In this document: positions 20,492 through 28,803 of the stretch, in pieces | Numbering within the stretch: position 1 is the first letter of the stretch | How the letters are laid out: every line of letters starts with the position of its first letter | Source: Paucidesulfovibrio gracilis DSM 16080 | Lineage (GTDB): Bacteria > Desulfobacterota > Desulfovibrionia > Desulfovibrionales > Desulfovibrionaceae | Length of the DNA: 64,000 bases | Assembly: GCF_900167125.1 (NCBI RefSeq) | Contig: NZ_FUYC01000002.1 | Coordinates: forward strand, 248,001 to 312,000 | Direction: 5' to 3' | Translations under genes and position numbers: made by a program | The notes under the pieces: model-generated | The model's input: the letters and a program-made list of their open reading frames with translations, nothing else | Databases searched by the model: none | Told to the model about the DNA's origin: nothing

Positions 20492-21204
20492 GCCTGCTGG
20501 TGGTGGCGCTTGACGCGCCGGATCGTGAAGCGGCCCTGGAATTGGCCCGCCCGCTGTGCGGTGTTGTCCCCTGGGTCAAGGTGGGCTTGGAGCTGTTTTC
20601 GGCTCAGGGACCGGACGTGGTGTCCGACCTGAAAAAAATGGGATTTAAGGTTTTTCTGGACCTCAAGTTTTTCGACATCCCCAATACCGTGCGCGGCGCA
20701 GTGCGGAGTGCGGGGTATTGCGGCGCGGACATGTGCAACATCCATGTGCTCGGCGGGGAGCGCATGGCCGAGGCAGCCGTGCTCGGTCGGGACGAGTCCG
20801 CCGGTGACATGCTTCTCTTCGGCGTCACCTTGCTCACCAGTATGACCGAGGCGGATTTCCCCGTGGATGCACAGGGAATTTCAGCACCGGAAATGGCGCT
20901 TCGTCTTGCAGTAAAGGCCAAAGCGTACTATCTCAATGGTGTGGTCTGTTCCGGACTGGAAGTCGCGAACATCAAGGCCGCCACGGCAGGGGAGCTGCTC
21001 TGCCTCACCCCGGGCATTCGTCCCGACGGTGCGGCGCATGGGGACCAGCGGCGCGTGGTTACGCCTGCGGAGGCGGTGCGGGCCGGATCGGATTATCTTG
21101 TGGTGGGCCGGCCGATCACCGGATCGGAGCATCCCGCACTGGCGGCTCAGGCCATACAGAATGAAATGAACCGGGCCATGGAGGAACGACGAGGAGTCAA
21201 ATGA
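20488..21204 (+). CDS. pyrF: orotidine 5'-phosphate decarboxylase
   Basis: A 238-residue PyrF, the last step of UMP synthesis. The signature LDLKFFDIPNTV with its catalytic Lys-Asp pair lies near residue 60, and the C-terminal phosphate loop VVGRPITGSEHP is intact. The ATG at 20488 overlaps the gmk stop as ATGA, and its own stop overlaps the next start as ATGA, so the three genes are translationally coupled. Pairing gmk with pyrF puts purine and pyrimidine nucleotide steps in one transcript. Confidence 0.96.
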   Translation: MSLLVVALDAPDREAALELARPLCGVVPWVKVGLELFSAQGPDVVSDLKKMGFKVFLDLKFFDIPNTVRGAVRSAGYCGADMCNIHVLGGERMAEAAVLGRDESAGDMLLFGVTLLTSMTEADFPVDAQGISAPEMALRLAVKAKAYYLNGVVCSGLEVANIKAATAGELLCLTPGIRPDGAAHGDQRRVVTPAEAVRAGSDYLVVGRPITGSEHPALAAQAIQNEMNRAMEERRGVK

Positions 21205-22103
21205 GCGAACATGAGTCCCGCTCTCCGGAGCAGCCAACTGATCGCGACAAGGTGGAAGGTCTTGGGCGCGACAGGATCAAGGGGGTCTTTTCCACACAGA
21301 CCGTGGAAAAGGTCGGCACGGGAACCACGCAGCGCAAATCCATTCAAAAGACCTATTGGTACTGTGAGGAAGCCCAAAAAGGCGTGGTGCAGGTTCAGCC
21401 GCTGAATAAAAATTATGTTCCTTCCGGTCCCAAGCGGGATGTACCCGTTGACGAAATTATCGCCAAGTTTAATCCCGAGCCGGAATTTTATGTCCAGACC
21501 GTGTATCCGAAGATGCAGGAACTGGAAAAGACCATTCAGCGCGGCGAGGATCATCGTGAAGCCGGGCGTGCGTATTCCGCTGAACTGGAGTTCAAGGAAG
21601 CCACCAATGTGGATGAGGAGAACGTGCGGGCCAACTTTGGTCTTGGTCTGACCTATTTGGATCGTGGCGACGCGGTCAAGGCCAATGATATCTTTGAGCG
21701 GCTTGTGAACCTGGATGCTGCCTTTTCACAGGAGCATAAGCACCTTTTCAATGATTTCGGCATAAATCTGCGCAAGAATAAGATGCTGGATCAGGCCTTG
21801 GAATATTATCGCCGGGCCGAGCAGTTGGAGACCCGCGACGAGAACCTGATGCACAACATGGCGAGGGTTTTCTTTGAAATGGGCGAACTGGAGCGTTGTG
21901 TGGAATATCTCAAACGCGCCCTGGAGTTGCAGCCCGATATGGAAGAGGCGACCAAGTTCCTTGAGTATTTGAAAAAACACGGCTACCTTACCGTGGCCGA
22001 AGACGGTACGGAAACGTTGAACGACAATCCTGACGGGATCGCCTCCGGCCAGGGCAAGGCATCCGGCGCAACAGTTGATGTGGATGGGGGGGTACAGTTC
22101 TGA
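21201..22103 (+). CDS. TPR-repeat protein of unknown function
   Basis: A 300-residue soluble protein. The N-terminal part (about 1-85) has conserved-looking IKGVFSTQTVEKVGTGTT and YWYCEEAQKGVVQVQPLN but no known domain. Residues about 105-265 form three to four TPR units (ENVRANFGLGLTYLDRGDAV, MLDQALEYYRRAEQLE, MGELERCVEYLKRALELQPD). It is coupled to pyrF by an ATGA overlap and to the HDOD gene by a TGATG overlap. A scaffold or signalling partner of the HDOD protein is a reasonable guess from coupling alone. Confidence 0.75.
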   Translation: MSEHESRSPEQPTDRDKVEGLGRDRIKGVFSTQTVEKVGTGTTQRKSIQKTYWYCEEAQKGVVQVQPLNKNYVPSGPKRDVPVDEIIAKFNPEPEFYVQTVYPKMQELEKTIQRGEDHREAGRAYSAELEFKEATNVDEENVRANFGLGLTYLDRGDAVKANDIFERLVNLDAAFSQEHKHLFNDFGINLRKNKMLDQALEYYRRAEQLETRDENLMHNMARVFFEMGELERCVEYLKRALELQPDMEEATKFLEYLKKHGYLTVAEDGTETLNDNPDGIASGQGKASGATVDVDGGVQF

Positions 22104-22972
22104 TGCACAGTGAGCACGCCCAGCGGTTTTTGGTGGAGCTGCCCGATATTCGGCATGATTTGCCGTTTTCCCCCGGGCTGATGCATAAGCTTTTTGCCCA
22201 GACAGGGGAAAATTCCCTGGCGTCCCTGGATGAGGTGGGACAGACCATCTCCAAGGACCAGGGACTCACCGCCAAGATCCTGGCCGTGGCCAACTCCGCG
22301 TTTTACGGGTTGCAGGCCCGCGTGAGCACGGTGCAGCGCGCCGCATCCATGCTCGGTATGGCTGAGATCCGCAATATCGTGGTGGCCTTTGGTGTGCGCG
22401 CCTTGACGCGAAAATTCCCGCTGCCCAAAGAGTTCGACCTGCTGGACTATTGGAAGCATCAGTTCTGTGTGGCGTCCATTGCCAAGGAATTGGGACGGCG
22501 AGCCGGAACCACCAGCACGGATAATCTCTTTACGGCCGGACTGCTGCACGATTTAGGCAAGCTCATCACAGCCCTTTATCGTCGTGACGATTGGACGGCC
22601 ATTTTGGCGCTGGCCCGGGAAAAGGAGATGCCTTTTTATAAGGCCGAAGAAGAGCATTGGGGGCTGGATCACGGCGTCATCGGTTCCTTGGTGCTCAAGT
22701 CCTGGGATTTCCCGGCGGAATTGTTTGAACCCGTGAACTGGCATCACTCACCGCGTTTGGCCGGGGTGTTCAGCGGCGACGCCGCCATGATCGGCATGGC
22801 CGATGCCATTGCCCACCGCATCTTTGACGGCGTGGCCACGGATCCCGAGGCTGAAGAGCACATCACCAAGACCTGCGAACGCTTTGGTCTGGATCCGCAG
22901 GAGATTCTCTCCCAGGCTGGGGAGCTGCTGTCCGAAGAGTCCATTGATCGCGTGGTCCATCTGCTGACCTGA
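22103..22972 (+). CDS. HDOD domain protein
   Basis: A 289-residue HDOD protein: DLPFSPGLMHKLF..., DQGLTAKILAVANSAFYG and VSTVQRAASMLGMAEIRNIV are the canonical HDOD segments. LFTAGLLHDLGKLI follows in the middle, where the HD-like motif retains His-Asp. HDOD proteins act in signalling, often with response regulators or cyclic-di-GMP systems; most have no proven enzyme activity. It is translationally coupled to the upstream TPR gene and 12 bp ahead of recJ. Confidence 0.88.
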   Translation: MHSEHAQRFLVELPDIRHDLPFSPGLMHKLFAQTGENSLASLDEVGQTISKDQGLTAKILAVANSAFYGLQARVSTVQRAASMLGMAEIRNIVVAFGVRALTRKFPLPKEFDLLDYWKHQFCVASIAKELGRRAGTTSTDNLFTAGLLHDLGKLITALYRRDDWTAILALAREKEMPFYKAEEEHWGLDHGVIGSLVLKSWDFPAELFEPVNWHHSPRLAGVFSGDAAMIGMADAIAHRIFDGVATDPEAEEHITKTCERFGLDPQEILSQAGELLSEESIDRVVHLLT

Positions 22973-22984
22973 TCTGGAGTTATC

Positions 22985-24700
22985 TTGCCACATATCTGGA
23001 AGTTTCGTGACCAGAGCGAAACCCCGGCTTCCGCGGAGCATTGGGCTGCGGAGTTGGGCGTTTCCCCATTGATTGTAGAGATTCTGGCCAGCCGGGGGCT
23101 TTCCTCCCTTGCGGACATGGATCGTTTCCTGAGTCCGGGATTGCGGCATTTGGCCGCGCCCGGGAGCATTCCCGGTCTGGACGAGGCCGCACGCATCCTG
23201 GCGGAAGGCTTGGCCCAGGGGCGGCCTTTTGCGGTTTGGGGGGATTATGACGTGGACGGCGTTACCTCCACGGCCTTGGTGCGGACGTTCATGCAGGCTC
23301 ACGGTGTGGACGTAACCCATGTTTTGCCCAATCGGCTGGAGCATGGCTACGGCCTGAATGTTTCCGGCGTGGAAGACCTGGCCCAACGCGGTATCCGGCT
23401 GCTGCTGACTGTGGATTGCGGCATAACCGATCATGCGGCCATTGCCCGGGCCAGGGAACTGGGCATGACCGTGGTGGTATCCGACCATCATTTGCCCGGG
23501 GAGACGCTGCCCCCGGCCCATGCGGTGTGCGATCCTCGTCTGGCCGAAGAAGGCGCGGATTGCCCGTGCGCGGATCTGGCCGGTGTGGGCGTGGCCTTCA
23601 TGCTCATGGCCGCTTTGAACAAATTGTTGCCCGATACCGTGGACATTCGTCCATTGTTGGATTTCGTGGCCCTGGGGACTGTGGCGGACGTGGTGCCGCT
23701 GCGTGGGCAAAACCGTGTGTTGGTCAAGAATGGATTGCTTTTGATCAAGGAAGCCCGGCGGCCCGGTATTGCGGCTCTCAAGGAAGTGAGCGGGTATGAC
23801 CGTTTTGCGGAGCTTGGTGCCGGACAGATCGGGTTTGGGCTGGCCCCGCGCATCAATGCGGCCGGTCGGCTGGGTGATCCGGAAACCGCCTTGGCCTTGT
23901 TGCTTGCGCCGGACGTGGCCACGGCCCGTCCTTTGGCGGAAAAGCTGGATGGTATGAACGCGGAACGTCGTGCCGAGGAGGAAAGGATTCTGGCCGAGGC
24001 CTTGGATCAGGCTCGGGAGCAAAGGGAACGCCATCCTCATCGTCGGGGACTGGTGCTCATGGCGCCCCATTGGCATCCCGGCGTGATCGGTATCGTGGCT
24101 TCCCGAGTGGTGGAACGGCATTATTGCCCTACCTTGCTGCTTTGCCAGGAAGATGCGTTGCTCAAGGGATCGGGCCGGAGTATTTCCGAATTTGATCTGC
24201 ATCAGGGGCTGACCCGATGTGCGGACTTGTTGGCTGGTTACGGCGGGCACCGTCAGGCCGCCGGGTTGTCCATGGACCCGGATCAGCTGGAAACGCTTCG
24301 GGAACGTTTTCACGAGGCCGTGGTTGAGCAGGTGGGACCGGATCCCTTGACGCCCACGCTTCGGGTGGACAGTGAGATTCCCCTTGCGGGTGTGGATTTT
24401 AATCTGCTTAAGAATCTGGAGTTGCTTCAGCCGTTCGGTATGGGCAACCCCGAGCCGGTATTCGCCACCCCGCCGGTGCAGGTGCGTGAGCACCGGGTTT
24501 TCGGCAAAAAGCATTTGCGGTTGACCCTGGCGGACACCACGAGCCGGGCTGTGCTTCCGGCCAAGGCATGGCGTATGGCCGATCAATTTGTCCACGATCT
24601 GCGCGGTCATACCATGCGGTTTGCGTTTACGCCCAAAATCGACCGCTATAGCGGAGTTCCCAAAATTGAATTGAATATCAAGGATTGGCAGCAGGATTGA
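22985..24700 (+). CDS. recJ: single-stranded-DNA-specific exonuclease RecJ
   Basis: A 571-residue RecJ, a 5'-3' ssDNA exonuclease of recombination and mismatch repair. The DHH phosphoesterase motifs are visible: WGDYDVDGVTSTAL, LLTVDCGITDH, VVVSDHHLPGE and FVALGTVADVVPL. The DHHA1 region follows with SGRSISEFDLH and GGHRQAAG, then a C-terminal OB fold. The start is a TTG at 22985 with GGAG seven bases upstream; no ATG fits. It closes the yicC-to-recJ run and is followed by a terminator. Confidence 0.95.
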   Translation: MPHIWKFRDQSETPASAEHWAAELGVSPLIVEILASRGLSSLADMDRFLSPGLRHLAAPGSIPGLDEAARILAEGLAQGRPFAVWGDYDVDGVTSTALVRTFMQAHGVDVTHVLPNRLEHGYGLNVSGVEDLAQRGIRLLLTVDCGITDHAAIARARELGMTVVVSDHHLPGETLPPAHAVCDPRLAEEGADCPCADLAGVGVAFMLMAALNKLLPDTVDIRPLLDFVALGTVADVVPLRGQNRVLVKNGLLLIKEARRPGIAALKEVSGYDRFAELGAGQIGFGLAPRINAAGRLGDPETALALLLAPDVATARPLAEKLDGMNAERRAEEERILAEALDQAREQRERHPHRRGLVLMAPHWHPGVIGIVASRVVERHYCPTLLLCQEDALLKGSGRSISEFDLHQGLTRCADLLAGYGGHRQAAGLSMDPDQLETLRERFHEAVVEQVGPDPLTPTLRVDSEIPLAGVDFNLLKNLELLQPFGMGNPEPVFATPPVQVREHRVFGKKHLRLTLADTTSRAVLPAKAWRMADQFVHDLRGHTMRFAFTPKIDRYSGVPKIELNIKDWQQD

Positions 24701-24740
24701 TGCTGGCCCTGAAACGGTCCCTATTTGTGCGCATGGCAAA

Positions 24741-24774
24741 CAAAACGCCCGGCATCGTGATGTCGGGCGTTTTG
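24741..24774. terminator. bidirectional terminator between recJ and the Rsm22-like gene
   Basis: CAAAACGCCCG (24741-24751) and CGGGCGTTTTG (24764-24774) form a long perfect outer stem, with CATC/GATG pairing inside. The flanking A and T runs suit both convergent transcripts. Confidence 0.85.
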
Positions 24775-24792
24775 GGTATATTGCCGGGATGA

Positions 24793-26166
24793 TCAGCTCT
24801 TTCTTTTTTTCCCGGGATGCTCGCTGTTGCGCGCTGACGGGCGTGATCCGCCGTGGCCTTTTTTCCGGTATTGTTCCCCGGAACCGGGGCGAGAGTCCGG
24901 CTTGCTGTTCCCGGATCGTTGGCCGGGACCGCCTTTCTTTTGTGTCCGGTCTGGAGAACCGGAAGAGGAACGCGCTTTATTCCCGTCTTTTGCCTTGTTG
25001 CCCCGGGGAGGGGGCGTAGCGGACCCCGAGAATTGCACGGGAAGAATCAATGCACCGGATTTTTCATCCCGCTGCGGTTCGTTCGGCCAGGTGGGGCGCA
25101 GCAGATCGCCGGGCCACCCGCAACGGCTTTGCTGTGCGGCCTGAAGAAGAACCAATCCGCGTTCCGAGCAGGCGTATTGCCCTGCCCCATTTTCCAACGG
25201 GAATGTGCCGGAAATGGCCCGCACCAAGTGTTCGTGGGCGGCGGATTCACGAGTGAACAGGAGAAAGCTGAGGCTGGTGTCGCTTTTGGGCAGCCGGGCG
25301 CGGCGGGAAAGGTTGTGCAGCCATTCTGGGGCCGAGTCCGCAGGCAGACGAAAATGGCACCAGGGGGCATTGCCCGTGCCCGGCATGGGGCAGTCTTCCA
25401 CATGCGGGCAGGGGGCCAGTGGGGCCATGCCCTGGTTCAGACACTCCGAACGCAGATGGTGGAGAATGGTGCCCGAGCGCCGGGTTCCCGGCTCCACGAT
25501 CAGCAGTCGTCCAGATTCCTTCATATTTTTACGCAGCATGTTTACGGCATTTTCCGCCTGGGCAGGCATATTGCCGCCCGGTCCCCATGTCAGCTCGTTC
25601 AAGGTATTGGCGGCCACGAGCAGGTCGGCCCGGCCGCGTACATTGGTGTGCAGCGGACCTTTGACCAGGTCCAGGTGCCAGGCCAGTTTGTCCTGAGCCA
25701 TGGCCGTGAGCAGAGCCAAGCCGTCGCGCATGATGCCGGGGGTGCGGTCGATGCAGACAAAGCGTAGCTTTCGTTCCCGCAGCTCCGGGAGCGCGATCCA
25801 CATGGCCAGGGGGACGGTGAGCGGTCCTGCGCCAAGGTCCGCCACGGTGCTTCCCTGGGCGGGGTCCAGACCTTGTCCTGCGCCGCGCAGTCCCTGAAAC
25901 AGCCGGACCAGCCTGTACAGGTTCCAGGGGAGAAAATAGCGGAGATAGGCCGCTCGTGTGGCCGGATGGCCCATGTAGTCCTTGCTCATATCGGCTCGTT
26001 CGTCCGTGAGCATGCGGGAAAGATCGCGAATGCCGTATATTAAGGAGTCCCGATGTTTGCCGCGCAGGGGATGGGTCTTGTTCAGCAGACGGGCGAAGAC
26101 ATCGAGCAGGGACGCGGCTTGCTGGTCCGGTGTCGGAAAAAGGGTGGAAAGATGCTCAACGGACAT
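24793..26166 (-). CDS. Rsm22-like SAM-dependent methyltransferase with Fe-S cysteines
   Basis: A 457-residue protein. The start ATG at 26166 lies inside the 3' end of the upstream gene (11-bp overlap). A Rossmann methyltransferase core shows VADLGAGPLTVPLAMW near residue 110, then DLLVAANTLNELTW and GRLLIVEPGTRRSG. A downstream cysteine set CPHVEDCP ... WCHF matches the Rsm22/METTL17 family, whose members are reported to carry a 4Fe-4S cluster and act on the small ribosomal subunit. The last 90 residues are a low-complexity Lys/Arg/Gly/Ser tail that looks RNA-binding. Substrate is unproven. Confidence 0.75.
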   Translation of the reverse strand: MSVEHLSTLFPTPDQQAASLLDVFARLLNKTHPLRGKHRDSLIYGIRDLSRMLTDERADMSKDYMGHPATRAAYLRYFLPWNLYRLVRLFQGLRGAGQGLDPAQGSTVADLGAGPLTVPLAMWIALPELRERKLRFVCIDRTPGIMRDGLALLTAMAQDKLAWHLDLVKGPLHTNVRGRADLLVAANTLNELTWGPGGNMPAQAENAVNMLRKNMKESGRLLIVEPGTRRSGTILHHLRSECLNQGMAPLAPCPHVEDCPMPGTGNAPWCHFRLPADSAPEWLHNLSRRARLPKSDTSLSFLLFTRESAAHEHLVRAISGTFPLENGAGQYACSERGLVLLQAAQQSRCGWPGDLLRPTWPNEPQRDEKSGALILPVQFSGSATPPPRGNKAKDGNKARSSSGSPDRTQKKGGPGQRSGNSKPDSRPGSGEQYRKKGHGGSRPSARNSEHPGKKRKS

Positions 26167-27712
26167 GGTCGAAAACCATCCTTTGCATGAATTGTTGTCC
26201 AAGTTCGGGATCAGCGGCCAGATCCACCAGTGTGGGGTGGGGCAGGGCTTCCAGCGCGGAACGAGTTTCCGGGGACTGGAGCAGGAGCCGCGCCCCGCGC
26301 AACGATGTGTTGCCCTGGGAGCGGATTTTTTCAGCCGCCCCGGTGGGGACGAATCCCAGGGTTTCCAAGTCGCCCGGCGCCACATGTTCGCCCATGGCGC
26401 CCGCCAGATGAATTGCCTTGAGTCGGCTTGATTGTAGCCCGGCCTCCTTGAGCAGGCGGGAAAAGGCCAGGTTGAAGGCGGCCTTGACTTTGAGCATTTC
26501 CTCAATGTCCGAACCGGGCAGGTGAAGGCCGTCCGGGAGTTGGAATACGGGTTCCCCCTGGAGGGTGTCCAGGCTTTTTCGCAGAATGTGTTGCAACGGT
26601 GGAGCTGCCGGATCGGCCTGGGGCGTGAACAGGCCTTCGGTCGTGAGCAGTCCGTTGCGTCGGAGCAGGGCGGCCAGGGAAAGGTGTCCTGTGCCGGTGA
26701 TGCCTGGAATGCCTTGTCTGCGGGATTCGAAATACGTTGGCGTTACGCCTCGTGGCGTGAGTGTAAAGCCGGTGACCGCACCCGGACCGGCGGTGCGGCC
26801 GTGGCGAAGTCCGACCCCTTCAAGGGCTGGTCCCATGGGAACGCTGGCACAGAGCGCCTCCCTGGGGGAAAGGGCGAGGATGAATTCACCGTTGGTACCC
26901 AGGTCGGCCAGCAGGAACGGATAGTCGGGTTGGGCATTGGGAGCGAGGACCAGGGCGGCCAGCCCGGCGGAAAGGTCGGCCCCCACGAATGGGGCGTATA
27001 CCGGTGGGATATAGGCGGGGGGCAGGGCAGGATCCAATTCTTCCCACATTCCTCCGGAAAGCGGGGAGCGGTACGGGGCGGCCATCAGCCCGGAAGGGTC
27101 GCGGCCCAGCAGCAGGGCCAGCATGGCAGGGTTTGCGGCCACGCAAAGTTCTTCCAGCGGGGTATTCAGAAGCGCGGCCAAATGTTTCAGCTGCCCGAGC
27201 GCCAGTTCCCGCAGTTCCCGTCCGCCGTCAGGGGTCTGGGTGAAGGCCAAGCGGGCCATGATTTCGCCGCCGAGACCGATCTGGGCATTGAGTTCGGATC
27301 CGGATGCGGTTTCCTCACCGTTTTGCAGTGCGGACCAGTGCAGGCTGGTGGTGCCGAAATCAACGGCCAGACGGATCGGGACGTTAGGTCGCGGTTGCCC
27401 CTGCATGCGTGGGGCTGCGCCACGGGGAGATGGCGGTAGCTCGATGCGTGCGGGCGCCGCGGGATGCAGGCAAGCCAGCCGCCAGCCGTTGTCCACGTCT
27501 TTTTTCCCCAACCGCTGCTTTTCTTCGCGTCGCGGGGGTGGCGCATCCGCAAGAAAACGCACCCGGCACAGGCCGCACTTGCCCAGTCCGGAGCAGAGCG
27601 GGGTGTCGTTCCACAAGCCCAGGAGAAAGATGGCCTGGGCCAGGGTCTGCCCCTGGGAAGGCCGGGCTGTGCGTATGGTGCCGTCCGGCAGGCGGATGCT
27701 GATGGCGTCCAT
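26156..27712 (-). CDS. RACo-like 2Fe-2S/ASKHA protein (corrinoid activation type)
   Basis: A 518-residue two-part protein. The first 90 residues are a plant-type ferredoxin domain with cysteines in CSGLGKCGLCRVRF and RLACLH. From about residue 115 comes an ASKHA ATPase fold: RLAVDFGTTSLHW, LLADLGTNGEFIL, and IHLAGAMGEHVAPGDLETLGFVP near the end. This is the layout of RACo/RamA proteins (DUF4445), which use ATP and a low-potential electron to reactivate Co(II) corrinoid proteins. AAGGAACCCC precedes the ATG. No corrinoid methyltransferase is in the window, so the target is unknown; the next gene upstream is the cobalt chelatase cbiK. Confidence 0.82.
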   Translation of the reverse strand: MDAISIRLPDGTIRTARPSQGQTLAQAIFLLGLWNDTPLCSGLGKCGLCRVRFLADAPPPRREEKQRLGKKDVDNGWRLACLHPAAPARIELPPSPRGAAPRMQGQPRPNVPIRLAVDFGTTSLHWSALQNGEETASGSELNAQIGLGGEIMARLAFTQTPDGGRELRELALGQLKHLAALLNTPLEELCVAANPAMLALLLGRDPSGLMAAPYRSPLSGGMWEELDPALPPAYIPPVYAPFVGADLSAGLAALVLAPNAQPDYPFLLADLGTNGEFILALSPREALCASVPMGPALEGVGLRHGRTAGPGAVTGFTLTPRGVTPTYFESRRQGIPGITGTGHLSLAALLRRNGLLTTEGLFTPQADPAAPPLQHILRKSLDTLQGEPVFQLPDGLHLPGSDIEEMLKVKAAFNLAFSRLLKEAGLQSSRLKAIHLAGAMGEHVAPGDLETLGFVPTGAAEKIRSQGNTSLRGARLLLQSPETRSALEALPHPTLVDLAADPELGQQFMQRMVFDHVR

Positions 27713-27834
27713 GGGGTTCCTTGGCGGTGAGAGGTCGGAGTGTTGCGCGGTCCACAGGATTTGTTCCTTCTGTAGCGCGTGGGCAAGGGCGTGTAAACGG
27801 AGATTGGCAAAACCGCTGCGCCGGGAGGAGATAA

Positions 27835-28626
27835 TCAGTGGTGGAGCAGTCGCTGCACCGCATCGTCCAGATGACGCAACCAGATGTTGGAAAGTTGCGG
27901 ATGCTCGGCGGCTCCTTTGAGCACGACGTTACATTCCACCCCAGCAGCCTGGAGCAGGCTTTCCCAGGATTCCGGCCGATCCCCGGCCAGGTCGCGGTTG
28001 GCGTGCCAGCCCGCGCCGAAGAGCAGGGGCAACAGCGTGGCGTTGGTCACCTGCTTGCTGGTCAGGGTGTCGCGGATGCCCGAGATTTCCGGTCCGTCGA
28101 TGGGAGCGACGAAAACCAATGGATCACGCAATTGAACCTGATCGTTCAAGGCGGTGTAGTATTCACTGCCGGCGTGCCGACTGCCGTGTCCCATGAACAG
28201 GGTTGCGGCGTTTTTGGGGGTGTGCTCCCGGGCGATGTTCAGCAAGGCCTCGGCAACACGGACGACGCCGTGTTCTCCGGCAAGCAGGGGAAACCCCACT
28301 TCAATGCGGTGAAAGTCTTCGCTGTGAACACTGCGTTCATTGGCCAGGGCGAGCAGATCGTGAAATTCCCGGCCAGGGATGATGTGCAAGGATTGGGCGG
28401 CCACATCGCGGATGCCTTGCTCTGCCAGCATGTCCAAGCATTGGGCAGGGCTGGGAGCCGGTTCGCCCTTGGCGGCCAGTTTCTCGCGGACATGCTGGGA
28501 GGTGTAGGCCACATGGCAGGGAACATCGGGATATTTTTCACGCACCATGGTCTGGAGGTGTGCGACGGCATCTTGGGCCTCGGGCTTGCGCGAACCGTAG
28601 GCGGCGAGGAGGATGGCGTAGTTCAT
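27835..28626 (-). CDS. cbiK: sirohydrochlorin cobaltochelatase CbiK
   Basis: A 263-residue class II chelatase that inserts cobalt into sirohydrochlorin in the anaerobic B12 pathway. It starts MNYAILLAAYGSRKP, carries SLHIIPGREFHDLL and LFMGHGSRHAGSEYY with the metal-binding histidines, and FGAGWHANRDLAGD near the end. There is no signal peptide, so it is the cytoplasmic form; sulfate reducers also have periplasmic versions. The ATG at 28626 has GGGAG upstream; an in-frame start at 28671 is less likely. It lies 122 bp upstream of the RACo-like gene on the same strand. No cobalamin riboswitch is seen upstream. Confidence 0.92.
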   Translation of the reverse strand: MNYAILLAAYGSRKPEAQDAVAHLQTMVREKYPDVPCHVAYTSQHVREKLAAKGEPAPSPAQCLDMLAEQGIRDVAAQSLHIIPGREFHDLLALANERSVHSEDFHRIEVGFPLLAGEHGVVRVAEALLNIAREHTPKNAATLFMGHGSRHAGSEYYTALNDQVQLRDPLVFVAPIDGPEISGIRDTLTSKQVTNATLLPLLFGAGWHANRDLAGDRPESWESLLQAAGVECNVVLKGAAEHPQLSNIWLRHLDDAVQRLLHH

Positions 28627-28803
28627 GCGGGACAGCTCCCAGAGTCTGAGGTTGAGCGGGACCGGTTCCACGGACCGTACCTGCGCGGTCGTAAACGCAG
28701 CGCGGCGGCGGTGGCTTTGACCTACCGCTGTCGGTCAAGGCTGGACAGGGGGGGCGACATTCCAAAGGGCCGTCGGGGATGGCCGGATTTCTCCGGTGTC
28801 TGG

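Noticed and set aside
28627-28803. Possible cobalamin riboswitch upstream of cbiK
   Set aside because: The B12-box consensus is not visible on the minus strand and the gap is only 177 bp. No support.
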